A DNA stretch of 64,000 bases from Methylosinus sp. PW1. Lineage in GTDB: Bacteria > Pseudomonadota > Alphaproteobacteria > Rhizobiales > Beijerinckiaceae. Positions 45,339-55,165 of the stretch are shown piece after piece. A model generated the notes under the pieces. That model searched no databases and had not been told where the DNA came from. It saw only the letters and a program-made list of their open reading frames with translations. The DNA is taken from the NCBI RefSeq assembly GCF_000745215.1, contig NZ_JQNK01000009.1, positions 806,001-870,000 of the forward strand, in the 5' to 3' direction. Position 1 is the stretch's first letter. Every line of letters starts with the position of its first letter. The position numbers were made by a program, and so were the translations under genes.

Positions 45339-45718
45339 GGTTGCTCTCCTTCGCTCGGATCCACCTCGATCACATTGGGAAGCTCCAAGCCTTCTCCTTC
45401 GATTTTCTGCGGAAGACCGCTCTTGCTTCGGGACTCGATCCAAAGCTCGTGCTGCCGCACCACAAACTCTTCGGACTGAAGGCGGTCTGGGCTTTTCAAC
45501 ATAAAATAGAAATGGGTGATGACAAAGACGACGCTCGGTAGGGCGGCAAAGAAGACGAAAATATACCTCAACACTGGGTCGGCTTGGAATTCATAGGCCG
45601 CCGCCAGAAAGGCGAGCGTCCCCACCGTCATGAACCACAAGACATGGTTCATGACGTTTCTCACACGCACCACGCCGGCGCGGGACGTCAAGCGGGCGAT
45701 GACCTCTTCCGGCCTCAT
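45335..45718 (-). CDS. Two-span membrane protein inserted in the his operon
   Basis: 127 residues. An N-terminal basic helix ([20 protein letters not shown]) leads to two membrane spans ([19 protein letters not shown] and [19 protein letters not shown]), then a cytoplasmic C-terminal tail with [20 protein letters not shown]. It overlaps hisA by ATGA (45715-45718) and the Cas2-like gene by GTGA. Function unknown. The pairing with a small Cas2-like protein suggests a two-gene membrane-plus-effector module, which is inference only. Confidence 0.72.
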   Translation of the reverse strand: MRPEEVIARLTSRAGVVRVRNVMNHVLWFMTVGTLAFLAAAYEFQADPVLRYIFVFFAALPSVVFVITHFYFMLKSPDRLQSEEFVVRQHELWIESRSKSGLPQKIEGEGLELPNVIEVDPSEGEQP

Positions 45719-46455
45719 GCCCCTCCCCTCGCCGCCCTTATCAGCGCCAGCGCTTCCGCCGGATCGAGCCGCCCGTCATAGAGCGCGCGGCCGGTGATCG
45801 CGCCCGCGAGCTTCTTGCAGTCGGGCTGCAGCAGCCGCTCTATGTCGGCGAGCGAGGCGAGGCCGCCCGAGGCGATGACCGGAATGCTCAGCGCATCGGC
45901 GAGCGCGAGCGTCGCCTCTATGTTGAGGCCCTTCAAGACTCCGTCGCGCGAAATATCCGTGTAGACGATGGCGGCGACGCCGGCGTCCTCGAAGCTGCGG
46001 CCCAAATCCTGCGCCGAGACATGGGTGCGGCGCGCCCAGCCCTCGACGGCGACGAAGCCGTCCTTGGCGTCTATGCCTACCGCTATGCGGCCCGGATAGA
46101 GCCGCGCCGCCTCGCGCACCAAGGTCGGGTCGCGCACCGCCGCCGTGCCGATGATGACGCGCGAAATCCCCTTGTCGAGCCAGCGCGAGATGGTGCGCAT
46201 CTCGCGAATGCCGCCGCCGAGCTGCACCGGAATCTTTATGTTGGCGAGAATGCCTTCCACGGCGAGGGCGTTCATCGGCGCGCCGGCGAAGGCGCCGTCG
46301 AGATCGACGACGTGCAGATATTCGAAGCCTTGGGCGGCGAAGGCCTGCGCCTGCGCGGTCGGATCGTCGTTGAACACCGTCGCCGAGGACATTTCGCCCT
46401 CGACGAGGCGCACGCATTGACCCTCTTTGAGATCGATCGCAGGAAACAGGATCAC
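45715..46455 (-). CDS. hisA: Phosphoribosylformimino-5-aminoimidazole carboxamide ribotide isomerase
   Basis: 246 residues. Isomerises ProFAR to [25 protein letters not shown] with the catalytic Asp8, [40 protein letters not shown] with the second Asp, and [12 protein letters not shown] are diagnostic. The start is GTG at 46455, preceded by GAGGTGG and overlapping the hisH stop (46452-46455). Longer frames upstream are shadows of hisH. Confidence 0.95.
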   Translation of the reverse strand: MILFPAIDLKEGQCVRLVEGEMSSATVFNDDPTAQAQAFAAQGFEYLHVVDLDGAFAGAPMNALAVEGILANIKIPVQLGGGIREMRTISRWLDKGISRVIIGTAAVRDPTLVREAARLYPGRIAVGIDAKDGFVAVEGWARRTHVSAQDLGRSFEDAGVAAIVYTDISRDGVLKGLNIEATLALADALSIPVIASGGLASLADIERLLQPDCKKLAGAITGRALYDGRLDPAEALALIRAARGGA

Positions 46456-47099
46456 GGACGCCACCTCAGAAAATTCGCGATGAGAGCGAGGCCGAGCCTC
46501 TGGCTCTTCTCGGGATGGAATTGCGTGCCGACGAGATTGTCGCGCGCCACCGCCGCGGTCAGCGGGGCGCCGTAATCGGTCGTCGCCACGATATGGTCGG
46601 GCGAAGCGGGCAGGAATTGGTAGGAGTGCACGAAATAGGCGTGCAGCCCGTCCTTTCCGGTGGGGATGCCGGAAAAGAGCGCATGCGGGCGCGTCAGCTC
46701 CAGCGTGTTCCAGCCCATATGGGGGATTTTCAGGCTCTTGTCCGCGGGCTCGATGACCGCGACATCGCCGGCGATCCAGCCGAGGCCGGCCGCCTCGCCA
46801 TGCTCGAGGCCGCGCGTCGCCATCAGCTGCATGCCGACGCATATTCCGAGGAACGGCCGGCCGCGCTCGATCACCGCCTCGCGCAGCGCCTCGTCCAGCC
46901 CGACGAGGGCGGAGAGGCCGCTGCGGCAATCGCGAAAGGCGCCGACGCCCGGCAGGCAGATGCGCTCGGCCCGGCGCACCACATCCGGGTCGCTGGTGAC
47001 GATGATCTCCGCCCCCTCGCCTTCCCGCGCGGCGCGCTCGAAGGCCTTGGCGGCGGAGTGCAGATTGCCCGATCCGTAATCGATGATCGCCGTCGTCAC
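46452..47099 (-). CDS. hisH: Imidazole glycerol phosphate synthase subunit HisH
   Basis: 215 residues. Glutamine amidotransferase that feeds ammonia to HisF. The triad is visible: nucleophile Cys in [11 protein letters not shown], His and Glu in [13 protein letters not shown]. It starts at GTG 47099 ([15 protein letters not shown]), overlapping the DUF2628 gene's stop (47096-47099). Confidence 0.96.
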   Translation of the reverse strand: MTTAIIDYGSGNLHSAAKAFERAAREGEGAEIIVTSDPDVVRRAERICLPGVGAFRDCRSGLSALVGLDEALREAVIERGRPFLGICVGMQLMATRGLEHGEAAGLGWIAGDVAVIEPADKSLKIPHMGWNTLELTRPHALFSGIPTGKDGLHAYFVHSYQFLPASPDHIVATTDYGAPLTAAVARDNLVGTQFHPEKSQRLGLALIANFLRWRP

Positions 47100-47569
47100 G
47101 CGCGCGGCTCCTCGAACAGGCCGCCGATGACCGAACGCATCGCGGCCCGGCCGCCGGGGCGCGGCGTCACCGTCGTCGGGAGGACGCCAGCGGGGCGCCA
47201 ATTGGCGAAAAACACGTCCTCGGCCTCATCGATCCTAGCCGCGACCATTACGGCGCTCTCCGTGTAACCCTTGCGCTCGAGCGACCAGGCGACGAGCCGC
47301 GGCCCCTCGAGGCCGAGCAGCAGACCGAGCGCCAGCTGCAAGACCGAGGCCGCCGCGGGATCGATCCCCAGAGCCACGCCGCCGCCGAGAATCAACGCGA
47401 GCGCGGCTGTCCATAGGACGGCCGGCAGCCACGCCCGCCGCCATAGCAGCCACAAAGGCCCGAAGAGAAAGGCCGGCGTCGAGAAGCCGTCGCGCAAAAA
47501 GACGATTCGCTCCGGCGGCGGAGCCTCGCCCGGCGCGGCCTCGGGTATAAGGACGGTGTAGACGGCCAT
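47096..47569 (-). CDS. DUF2628 membrane protein
   Basis: 157 residues. The N-terminal part ([11 protein letters not shown], with [22 protein letters not shown]) is the DUF2628 signature, followed by two or three membrane segments ([19 protein letters not shown] and [16 protein letters not shown]) and a soluble C-terminus. It sits between hisB and hisH as in other Hyphomicrobiales; the reason for its place in the operon is unknown. Confidence 0.9.
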   Translation of the reverse strand: MAVYTVLIPEAAPGEAPPPERIVFLRDGFSTPAFLFGPLWLLWRRAWLPAVLWTAALALILGGGVALGIDPAAASVLQLALGLLLGLEGPRLVAWSLERKGYTESAVMVAARIDEAEDVFFANWRPAGVLPTTVTPRPGGRAAMRSVIGGLFEEPRA

Positions 47570-47584
47570 AGGCCCGCCTCCCTT

Positions 47585-48178
47585 TCAGCCGGTGAGCGTG
47601 CCTTTGGTGGAGGGCACCACGCCGCCGCGGCGCGGATCGGGCGCTGTCGCCTTGCCCAGGGCGCGGGCGAAGCCCTTGAAGCAGCACTCCGCTATATGAT
47701 GCGAGTTGACGCCGCGCAGCGCCTCCACATGCAGGCCGATGCGCGCATTGGCAGCGAAAGCCTGGAAGAACTCGCGCACCAGCTCGGTGTCGAACTCGCC
47801 GATCTTGGCCGCCGGAAAGGCGACGTCGAAGACGAGGAAGGGCCGGCCGGAGACGTCCACCACGACGCGGGAGAGCGCCTCGTCCAGCGGCACATGGGCG
47901 TCGCCATAGCGGGCGATGCCCTTGCGGTCGCCGAGCGCCTGATCCACCGCCTTGCCGAGCGCAATGCCCACATCCTCGACCGTATGATGGCCGTCGATGT
48001 GCAGATCGCCCTTGGCCGCGACGGTGAGGTCGAGCGGCGCGTGGCGCGCGATCTGGTCGAGCATATGGTCGAAAAAGCCGATCCCGGTCGAAATATCGGA
48101 TTTGCCCTCGCCGTCGAGATCGACGGCGACGGCGATACGGGTCTCTTTCGTGTCGCGCTCGTATTTGGCGCTGCGCAT
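47585..48178 (-). CDS. hisB: Imidazoleglycerol-phosphate dehydratase
   Basis: 197 residues, monofunctional HisB dehydratase. The tandem motifs of the duplicated fold are present: [20 protein letters not shown] and [19 protein letters not shown] in the first half, and [20 protein letters not shown] and [18 protein letters not shown] in the second. First gene of the histidine operon; the promoter should lie in 48179-48301. Confidence 0.97.
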   Translation of the reverse strand: MRSAKYERDTKETRIAVAVDLDGEGKSDISTGIGFFDHMLDQIARHAPLDLTVAAKGDLHIDGHHTVEDVGIALGKAVDQALGDRKGIARYGDAHVPLDEALSRVVVDVSGRPFLVFDVAFPAAKIGEFDTELVREFFQAFAANARIGLHVEALRGVNSHHIAECCFKGFARALGKATAPDPRRGGVVPSTKGTLTG

Positions 48179-48301
48179 GGCTCGACTGGCTCGCGGTGAA
48201 TCTCGAGGGGCTGGAACGGAATATAGACCGCTCCCTGCGCGGCTTGTAGCAATTCGTCGGGCGCATGGCCAGAAGCGTGGGCGATCGGCGTGAACCGCGC
48301 T

Positions 48302-48745
48302 CTACCGCGGCGCGTCCAATTTTTCCCGACCCCACCGCTCGGCGAGGCGGGAGGCGCGCGCCGCCAGGCGGGGCGGATCCAGCGCCTCGCACTCCCACAG
48401 GATCGCGACACGAAAACCTAACGCCCGCAGAGCCTTGGCCTTGCGGGCGTCGCGGGCGCGATTGTCGGCGAATTTTTCCAGCCAGAAGGCGTTGTTTTGT
48501 TTCGGGATCGTGCCGCGGCGGCAATTCTTGTGATGGTGCCAGAAGCAGCCATTGACGAAAAGCGCCCAGCGCCGGCTGCGATTGGCGAAATCCGGCGCGC
48601 CGGGCAGGCCTTTGGCGTTGCGCCGATAGTGGAGCCCGGCCAGCCGCAGCGCCGCGGCGACCGCCTCCTCCGCCCCGGTGCGGGACTGGCGCACCCGCTT
48701 CATCAGCGCCGAGCGCGCCGGATCGCTGGCCGGCGGCGTCCTCAT
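48302..48745 (-). CDS. vsr: Very-short-patch repair endonuclease Vsr
   Basis: 147 residues. Nicks 5' to the mismatched T of T:G pairs made when 5-methylcytosine deaminates, protecting methylated sites from mutation. SALMKRVRQSRTGAEEAVAA, GLPGAPDFANRSRRWALFVNGCFWHHH and CRRGTIPKQNNAFWLEKFADN are the Vsr motifs. The ATG overlaps the stop of the adjacent cytosine methyltransferase (48742-48745), its usual partner. Confidence 0.95.
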   Translation of the reverse strand: MRTPPASDPARSALMKRVRQSRTGAEEAVAAALRLAGLHYRRNAKGLPGAPDFANRSRRWALFVNGCFWHHHKNCRRGTIPKQNNAFWLEKFADNRARDARKAKALRALGFRVAILWECEALDPPRLAARASRLAERWGREKLDAPR

Positions 48746-49896
48746 TGGGCGGCGGCGAGGCCGGGGCCGGCGCGCATCGCCTCGAGATGGGCGGCCACCG
48801 CCTCCCGAAAGCCGGGCTCGAATCGCAGCTTCGCCCGCATGGTGCGGGCGAGAAACCCCGCGCTCGCGCGCTCGGACAGCGGCTTGCCTTGATGCTGCAG
48901 GAAAACATGCAGCGGCGCGCGCTCGCGCCAGACGGGAAAGGCCGAAATTTCGACGCCGCAGCGCCGCTCGCCGTCATAGCGCGCGGCGCGGGGCCAGCGG
49001 ACGCCCTCCTCCAGAACCGCGCCGTCGCGGGAAGGCTCATAGCGCCCGGGCGCCGCGAGCCGGCCGCCGACCCATTCGGCTACCGGCGCGCTGACGGCGT
49101 TGCCGACCAGCGACCAGCGCCAGCCGGGACGGCCCAGCGCCTCAGCCGGCGCGGTCCAGTCGGCCGGAAAACCCTGCAAGCGCTCGGCGTCGCGAATATC
49201 GGGCGTCACCACGCCGCCGCCCGGCAGGAGAATCGCCGGCGGCGAGGCGATGCCGAGCGTCGAGCCATTCTTCAATGTCGGCACGCAATCGGCTCCCCAG
49301 CCGAGGCCGCGCACGCCCTCCGTCCAATAAAAGCCATGGGCGTGCGTCGCCAGCGATGTCGCGCGCGGACGGGGGCTCGCCTCGTCCACCAGCAGAATAT
49401 CGGCCGGATCGGCGAGGCGCGAGGCCAGAAACAGCACACGCTCGCGCCGCTGCGGCAGAAAGGCCAGAGTGTTGACGACGCGATAGGCCCAGCGATAGCC
49501 GCGCTCCTCGAAGGCCGTGACCAGCCGCGCCATGGCGCGTCCACGATCGAGACTCAGCATGAAGGAGACATTCTCGAGCAGCGCATGCGGCGCGCGCGTC
49601 TCGTCGAGCAGGCGGAACACATGGCTGACCAGCGAGGATTTGCGCCCGCCAATGCCCTGCGTGCGGCCGGCCTGGCTCAAATCCTGACAGGGAAAGCCCG
49701 CCGTGACCAGCTCCGTCTCGCCCGGCAGCGCGCGCAGCGCGGCGACATCGCCCACATTGGGCGTCTGCGGAAAATGCGTCGCCAGCACGCGAGCGGCGAG
49801 CGGCCAGTTTTCGGAGAACATGAGACAATCATGTCCGGCGCGCGCGAGCCCGAGCTCGAGCCCGCCTATGCCCGCGAAAAGGCCGACGACTTTCAT
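48742..49896 (-). CDS. dcm: DNA (cytosine-5-)-methyltransferase
   Basis: 384 residues, ten-motif C5-methyltransferase: motif I FAGIGGLELGLARAG, catalytic Cys70 in TAGFPCQDLSQAG, ENV at about 108-110, motif VIII QRRERVLFLAS, RLQGFPADW (motif IX) and motif X GNAVSAPVAEW near 290. Beyond that lies an extension of about 95 residues (with FLQHQGKPLSERASAGF) not usual in orphan Dcm. The ATG at 49896 starts at motif I; the longer open frame is not used. No restriction gene is adjacent; Vsr overlaps the 3' end. Confidence 0.93.
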   Translation of the reverse strand: MKVVGLFAGIGGLELGLARAGHDCLMFSENWPLAARVLATHFPQTPNVGDVAALRALPGETELVTAGFPCQDLSQAGRTQGIGGRKSSLVSHVFRLLDETRAPHALLENVSFMLSLDRGRAMARLVTAFEERGYRWAYRVVNTLAFLPQRRERVLFLASRLADPADILLVDEASPRPRATSLATHAHGFYWTEGVRGLGWGADCVPTLKNGSTLGIASPPAILLPGGGVVTPDIRDAERLQGFPADWTAPAEALGRPGWRWSLVGNAVSAPVAEWVGGRLAAPGRYEPSRDGAVLEEGVRWPRAARYDGERRCGVEISAFPVWRERAPLHVFLQHQGKPLSERASAGFLARTMRAKLRFEPGFREAVAAHLEAMRAGPGLAAAQ

Positions 49897-50139
49897 GGAT
49901 AGGGCCTCGCGGCCGAGGGCCGTCGTGCGATTCGTCTGCGCATGAGCGGAGTTGACCGCCACGGGCGAAGAAGTGTCAAGCCGCAGCGCTCGCGAAGACA
50001 CGCACATATGTCGCGACGATGACGAAAGGCGCGAATTCCTTTGCCGAGAAAGCCGTCGCGCGGCTGGACTTGTCGGCCCGCTCTGCCTAGTCTCGCGACG
50101 CTTTTTTCCGCGTGTGAAACGCCCAGCCCTACGAGTCCG

Positions 50140-50613
50140 ATGCGCGCCATTCTTCCGCTCAAAGCCTCGACCCTTTCGAAACGCCGCGCGCTTCGCTCCG
50201 CGCGCGCCGGCTACACGCTCGTCGAGATGCTGGTCGTGCTCGCGATCATCGGCTCGATCGTCGGCCTCGTCGGTCCGCGCGTGCTGAACTATCTCTCCGA
50301 GTCGAAGGTGAAGACCGCGCAGATTCAGATGGAGAATATCTCCAGCGCGCTCGATCTCTTCTATCTCGACGTCGGCCGCTATCCCTCGACGGAGGAAGGC
50401 CTCTCCGCGCTCGCCCGGCGGCCGGCCGGCGCCTCAGTGTGGAACGGCCCCTATCTGAAATCCGCCAATGTGCCCAAGGATCCTTGGGGACACGACTATC
50501 TCTATCGCGCTCCGGGACAGAACGGGCCTTACGACATAGGCTCGCTCGGCCCCGAAGGCCGCGAGGGCGGCGCCGGATCGATCACGCGCAGCCGCGACAC
50601 GGCGGCGCGCTGA
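50140..50613 (+). CDS. gspG: Type II secretion major pseudopilin GspG
   Basis: 157 residues. After a basic leader comes the prepilin cleavage site RAGYTLVEMLVVLAIIGSIVG with Glu at +5, followed by YLSESKVKTAQIQMENISSALDLFYLDVG and the GspG calcium-site region RYPSTEEGLSALARRPAG and PKDPWGHDYLYRAPG. The ATG at 50140 gives a leader of 26 residues, somewhat long; an internal start is possible. gspK follows 17 bp after it. Confidence 0.94.
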   Translation: MRAILPLKASTLSKRRALRSARAGYTLVEMLVVLAIIGSIVGLVGPRVLNYLSESKVKTAQIQMENISSALDLFYLDVGRYPSTEEGLSALARRPAGASVWNGPYLKSANVPKDPWGHDYLYRAPGQNGPYDIGSLGPEGREGGAGSITRSRDTAAR

Positions 50614-50630
50614 CCATCTTCCCCGCTCGC

Positions 50631-51572
50631 ATGACGCATGGCCGCAAGATCGCCGAGAGAAAAGGCTTCGCGCTTCTCATCGTGATCTTCGGTCTCGGGG
50701 TCATTATTCTGCTGATGACCTCCTTCATGGCGACGGCGCGCTTGCGCCTGCGCAGCGCCGTCGATAATTCCGCATCGATCAAGACGCGGCTCATCGCCGA
50801 AGGGGCCGTCAATCTCGCGATTTTCGGATTGATCGCCGAGCAGCGTCCGTCCAATGCGCAACAGGCCGAGCCACCCGTTTACGATGGATCGCCGCGCCTC
50901 TGCTCATTCGCTGGCGCCGCCGTCGCGATCTCGATCGAGGATGAGAGCGGCAAGCTCGATCTCAACGCCGCATCTCCGCAGCTTCTCGAGGCGGCGCTGC
51001 GCGGATTCGGCGCCGCCGACCCCAGCGCCTTGTCCCGCGCGATCATCGCTTTTCGCGAGGCGCAAACGTCCGAATTCGCGCGGCTCGCGGCGCCGCCGCC
51101 CTCCTCCGACCGGCCCTTCGCGCCCAAGCACGCGCCCTTCCAAACCGCGCTCGAGCTGGATCAGGTCGAAGGCATGGAGCCGCAACTGCTGCGCGCGCTG
51201 CTGCCGGTCGTCACCATTCATTCGCATAGCGTCGGAGTCGATGCGCGCGCGGCGCCGCCGGCCTTGTTCGCGGCTCTGGCGCGCTATTCGGCAACGGATG
51301 TTCTCGCGCTTTCCGCCAAGCCTTTTCCCAACAGCCTCGATCGCCGCGATCCACGCTTTCCGCAAGAATATCGGCAGAACGGCGTCTTCGGCGGCGGAAC
51401 CTATTCGATTCACGCGGAGGCCGCTCTGCTCAATGGCGCGATCGGCGTCGTGGAAATGGTCGTGACGCTGCGGTCGAACGAGCGTCTCCCCTTCACTGTG
51501 CTGGAGACGCGACGCGCGCCGGCGCGCAATCAGAGCCTGCTCGGAGCCGGCGGCGCAGCGGCGCCCTGCTGA
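50631..51572 (+). CDS. gspK: Type II secretion tip pseudopilin GspK
   Basis: 313 residues. A leader ending ERKGFALLIVIFGLGVIILL forms the pseudopilin helix, but Glu at +5 is replaced as is typical for GspK. DESGKLDLNAASPQLLEAALRG and LDQVEGMEPQLLRALLP are the SAM-like helical domains of T2SSK proteins. GspK caps the pseudopilus with GspI and GspJ. It is in the same operon as gspG, but apart from H, I and J in this locus. Confidence 0.88.
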   Translation: MTHGRKIAERKGFALLIVIFGLGVIILLMTSFMATARLRLRSAVDNSASIKTRLIAEGAVNLAIFGLIAEQRPSNAQQAEPPVYDGSPRLCSFAGAAVAISIEDESGKLDLNAASPQLLEAALRGFGAADPSALSRAIIAFREAQTSEFARLAAPPPSSDRPFAPKHAPFQTALELDQVEGMEPQLLRALLPVVTIHSHSVGVDARAAPPALFAALARYSATDVLALSAKPFPNSLDRRDPRFPQEYRQNGVFGGGTYSIHAEAALLNGAIGVVEMVVTLRSNERLPFTVLETRRAPARNQSLLGAGGAAAPC

Positions 51573-51584
51573 CGAAATACGTTT

Positions 51585-53927
51585 CTACTCGTCCAGCAGA
51601 ATGCGCCGCGCCGCGCCTTCGATATTATGCGGACGCACCTTCGCGCGCGTCGATATATTCAGCAGCTTGCGCTTATATTCGTCGGTGATGTCGCGCGCCT
51701 CGCCGAGCGTGCGCACCACATGCGGCGTTATCATGATGAGCAGCTCGGTTTTGCCCGATGAATCGGTCTTGTCCTTGAAGGCGTTGCCGAGCAAAGGCAC
51801 GTCGCCGAGCAAGGGCACCTGGGACGAGCCGCGCGTGCGCGAATCCTGAATGAGGCCGCCGAGCATCAGCGATTCCGCATCATTGACGACGACCTGCGTC
51901 TTCACGCGGCGCTGCTGAATCGTCGGCGTCGTCGTCGTCGAGCTCGCGCCGGAGGCGACATTGGAAACCTCCTGCTCGAGCTCCAGCATCACGCGGCCGC
52001 TCTCGTTGATATGCGGCGTGATGGCGAGAATGACGCCGGTGTCGCGATAATTCACCGAATTGAATGTGGTGATGCCGCCTTGCGCCGTCGCGCCGGAGAG
52101 AGTCGTCACCGGCACCTGGTCGCCGACCTGCAGCACCGCCTGACGATTGTCGAGCACGGTGAGCGAGGGCGTCGAGACGATGTTGACATTGGTGATCTGA
52201 TTGAGCGCGTTGAGCGTGACTTGCGCATTGGTGGCGCGCAATGCGTAGGCGAAGCCGGGCGACGCCGCGCCGACCGCCGTGCCGAGCAGATTATTGCCGA
52301 GCGTGTCATTTGCCGCCGGCGTGCCGGCGTCGCCGTTGGAAAAGCCGGAGAGCGACGACTTCTTCTGCAAGAACCAGCGCACGCCGAAATGCAGATCGTC
52401 ATTGAGCGAAACTTCTGCGATCGTCGCCTCGATGAACACCTGATTGGGCAGCACGTCGAGCTTCTCGATGACGCGCAGAAGGCGCTTATAATCCTCCGGC
52501 GTCGCCATCACCACAATGGCGTTCTTGGCCTCGTCCACGGCGATCTTGAAACGACTGTCCTCGCCGAGCGCGGAAGCCGTCGATGACGTCTGATCCTGCG
52601 CGCTATTGGAATTGGCGGCGCCATTCGCCGCGCCGCCGCCGAAGGAGGAGCCGCCGCCCGAGCCGCCAGAGTTCAATGGCGCGATCGAGCCGAACTGTCC
52701 CGAGGAGGAGCCGTTCGACGAGCCGAGACCGCCAGAAGAGCCGAGACCGCCTGACGTTCCGAGGCTCGAAGAGCCGAAGCCGCCGCCGCCCGCGCCCGAC
52801 GACAGGCCGCTCGAGGAGGTGGAGAGCGCCGAGGAGCCGAAACGCGGCGAGACCTCATTGCTCTTGGAGACGCCGGCGTCGCGCCCGAACATGGACGCGA
52901 CGACCTGCACCATCTCCTTGGCCGGGCGATTCTGCACGCGATAGCTGAAGAACTGCTTCTGAACGCCTTCCGCCCGCGCGTCGAGACGCTCGATCCAGGC
53001 GCGCGCCCGCGCGAGATAGCCGGGCTGCGGCGTGATCGCCAATATGGCGGACAAATGCTTGTTGCCGATGAACTGGATCATGCCGTTCATCGGCCCTTCG
53101 CGCTCCGAGCCGAAAACCTTGCGCAAATTCTCGGCGAGCGCGTCTGGATCGGCGCTCGTCACCGGCACGACGGCGAAGGACATGCCGCGCATCGTGTCGA
53201 CGTCGAAGAGCGCGATGGCGTCTTCCATCGCCGCGATCTCTTGCGCGCGGCCTGTCAAGGTCAGCGTGCGGCGCTGATCGTCGGCGCGCACGACGGCGCC
53301 CTGGCGCGTGATCGGCTCCAGCACGCGCTTGAGCTCCGACGCCGAGACATAGCGCAGACGCACGATGCGCGCGCCGCTGCCGAGACGCTCCGACTCGAGC
53401 GGCTGCGGCGCGACGGAGAGCGTGGAGCCGGCCGCCGCCTGATCCAGCGGCACGATTTTGTAGATGCCGTCATTCTCGACAATGGCGGCGCCGGAGACGC
53501 GCAAGGCCGATTGGAACAAGTCGATCGCGACGGATTTCTTGACGGGCCGCGCCGTATGCACGGTCACTCTGCCGTCGATGCGCGGATCGACGACATAATC
53601 GACGCCGATGATATCGCCGAGCACCACTTTCGCCGCTTGCGCAATGGGCAGATTGGCGAGATTGAGGCTGACGCCTTCCTTCTCGTCGCGGGCGTCGTCC
53701 TTGCGGCGCGCCACGCTCTCGCCGACGAAACGCCCGCTGCCGACGATCGCCTCCGCGGGAAGGCGTCCGCGCGCGGCGGGGACGCCGCTTTTTGTCCCGC
53801 CCTTGGAAGCGGCGGCGACATCGAGCGATTCCCGGCTCCACTCGGCGATTGGAGGATCGCTCGCGCTCTGACAACCAGAGACTGCGACGAGGGCGATCAG
53901 GCTCGAATGGAATAAAGGCAGACGCAC
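51585..53927 (-). CDS. gspD: Type II secretion secretin GspD, lipoprotein form
   Basis: 780 residues. Begins with a lipobox signal (LIALVAVSGCQSA) so the N-terminus is probably lipidated. The N0-N3 domains follow (VSLNLANLPIAQAAKVVLGD; IVRLRYVSASELKRVLEPIT). A Gly/Ser-rich linker of about 90 residues (around 370-460) interrupts N3. The secretin domain has TVLDNRQAVLQVGDQVPV, VSTPSLT and the C-terminal GGLIQDSRTRGSSQVPLLGD with GNAFKDK. It forms the outer-membrane channel. The gene ends 13 bp from gspK in convergent orientation and is the last of a block gspL-M-C-D. Confidence 0.93.
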   Translation of the reverse strand: MRLPLFHSSLIALVAVSGCQSASDPPIAEWSRESLDVAAASKGGTKSGVPAARGRLPAEAIVGSGRFVGESVARRKDDARDEKEGVSLNLANLPIAQAAKVVLGDIIGVDYVVDPRIDGRVTVHTARPVKKSVAIDLFQSALRVSGAAIVENDGIYKIVPLDQAAAGSTLSVAPQPLESERLGSGARIVRLRYVSASELKRVLEPITRQGAVVRADDQRRTLTLTGRAQEIAAMEDAIALFDVDTMRGMSFAVVPVTSADPDALAENLRKVFGSEREGPMNGMIQFIGNKHLSAILAITPQPGYLARARAWIERLDARAEGVQKQFFSYRVQNRPAKEMVQVVASMFGRDAGVSKSNEVSPRFGSSALSTSSSGLSSGAGGGGFGSSSLGTSGGLGSSGGLGSSNGSSSGQFGSIAPLNSGGSGGGSSFGGGAANGAANSNSAQDQTSSTASALGEDSRFKIAVDEAKNAIVVMATPEDYKRLLRVIEKLDVLPNQVFIEATIAEVSLNDDLHFGVRWFLQKKSSLSGFSNGDAGTPAANDTLGNNLLGTAVGAASPGFAYALRATNAQVTLNALNQITNVNIVSTPSLTVLDNRQAVLQVGDQVPVTTLSGATAQGGITTFNSVNYRDTGVILAITPHINESGRVMLELEQEVSNVASGASSTTTTPTIQQRRVKTQVVVNDAESLMLGGLIQDSRTRGSSQVPLLGDVPLLGNAFKDKTDSSGKTELLIMITPHVVRTLGEARDITDEYKRKLLNISTRAKVRPHNIEGAARRILLDE

Positions 53928-54025
53928 ATTCGCCTCTGGGACGCTACCGAATAGACACGCTCACGCCACCTAACATGATTGTCGGTCACACGCCACACGC
54001 CTCCTCGCGCAAAAGCGACGGAACA

Positions 54026-54565
54026 CTATTGCGATTGTTCTGGATAGAGCTGCAGGCGCGCCGATTGCGCGCCATTGACGAGCTTCAATTCCAGCTCGCC
54101 GACCTCGGCGATCGTCCAGCCCTGCACGGATTCTCCGGGCGTGAGCCAGCGGCCTTCCGGGTCGTCGCCGGAAACGACGAAAGCGCGCACAGACGCGCCG
54201 GAGCGCACGATCGCCGAGACCGCGAGGCCGGCGGGCGCGGTGGGAATTCCCGCAAAGCCGTCACGATCGGATTTGGCGACGGCCTGGCGCGGACGCCGCG
54301 ATTTCCAGAAGATGGGGCGCGACAATGTCTGCGCATCCTCGCGCGCGAGCGGCGCCGGCCCGGAGACGGACGAGAGCACGCTGGGCGGGCGCCAATCCGA
54401 TTTCGCCGGCGGCGCCGATTCGTCCGGGCCGAGCCATGCGAGAAGCGCGAAAGCGAGAGCGGCGACGTCCAACGCCGCCAATGACGCCAGCAGCATGGCG
54501 GCGAGCTGCGACAAACGCAGCTCACGCATGAGCGCGCGAATGCGCGCGGCGAGCGCGCGCGTCAT
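54026..54565 (-). CDS. GspC/GspN-like type II secretion protein
   Basis: 179 residues. One N-terminal membrane segment (LASLAALDVAALAFALLAWLG), a linker and a C-terminal HR-like domain (LSRPIFWKSRRP, AIVRSGASVRAFVV, WLTPGESVQGWTIAEVGELE, LKLVNG) resemble the homology region of GspC that links inner-membrane platform and secretin. No PDZ domain is present. It overlaps the gspM gene's stop (54562-54565). GspN is an alternative. Confidence 0.75.
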   Translation of the reverse strand: MTRALAARIRALMRELRLSQLAAMLLASLAALDVAALAFALLAWLGPDESAPPAKSDWRPPSVLSSVSGPAPLAREDAQTLSRPIFWKSRRPRQAVAKSDRDGFAGIPTAPAGLAVSAIVRSGASVRAFVVSGDDPEGRWLTPGESVQGWTIAEVGELELKLVNGAQSARLQLYPEQSQ

Positions 54566-55152
54566 GAGCGCTCCTTCGAGGCGCCGCCGAAGACGTCGAA
54601 TTGCGCGGCGAGCATGCCGTCATTGGCGGCCTGCGCGCCCCAGACCGGCATTTGACGACGCAGCGACGCCGTCAGCACCAGCAGCAGCGGAGTCTCGCTC
54701 TCGAGCGAGCGGAGCAGCGCATGCAGCGATTCGATCGAGCCGCTCACATCGAGCCGCGCGCCGACCAGCGACGCGCCATTCACCGTCTTGGCGGGCAGCG
54801 TGCGAATAGAGTTCACCGTGGCGCCGGACCGATCCGCCGCGGCCTTCAGCAGCGCTTGCAGATTGGCGTCGACGACGCCCTCCGTCGCGCCGGAGAGCAA
54901 TTCGCCCTGCGCATTGCTCTCCGCCACCTGCTGCGCATAGAGCCGCACCGCCTTCTCCTGCGTGGCGACGGCCGCATAGCGCGCGAGCGTGGCGCGCCGA
55001 TCGACGATTCCCTCGGCGCGCTCGGCGAGCAAGGCGCGCAGCGGTTCGACGACGATGAAATAGAGCAGCAGCGCCGCAAGCGCATTGGCGCCGAAGAACA
55101 GCGCGCGCCGCGACCATTGCGGATGCGAGAGGGATGTCGGGCTCAGCGCCAT
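54562..55152 (-). CDS. gspM: Type II secretion inner-membrane protein GspM
   Basis: 196 residues. A membrane segment (ALFFGANALAALLLYFIVVEPL) precedes a coiled region and a ferredoxin-like periplasmic domain (RLDVSGSIESLHALLRSLESETPLLLVLTASLR), as in GspM and PilO. It lies 13 bp downstream of gspL and overlaps the GspC-like gene. Confidence 0.85.
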   Translation of the reverse strand: MALSPTSLSHPQWSRRALFFGANALAALLLYFIVVEPLRALLAERAEGIVDRRATLARYAAVATQEKAVRLYAQQVAESNAQGELLSGATEGVVDANLQALLKAAADRSGATVNSIRTLPAKTVNGASLVGARLDVSGSIESLHALLRSLESETPLLLVLTASLRRQMPVWGAQAANDGMLAAQFDVFGGASKERS

Positions 55153-55165
55153 CGGCGTGACCGGC

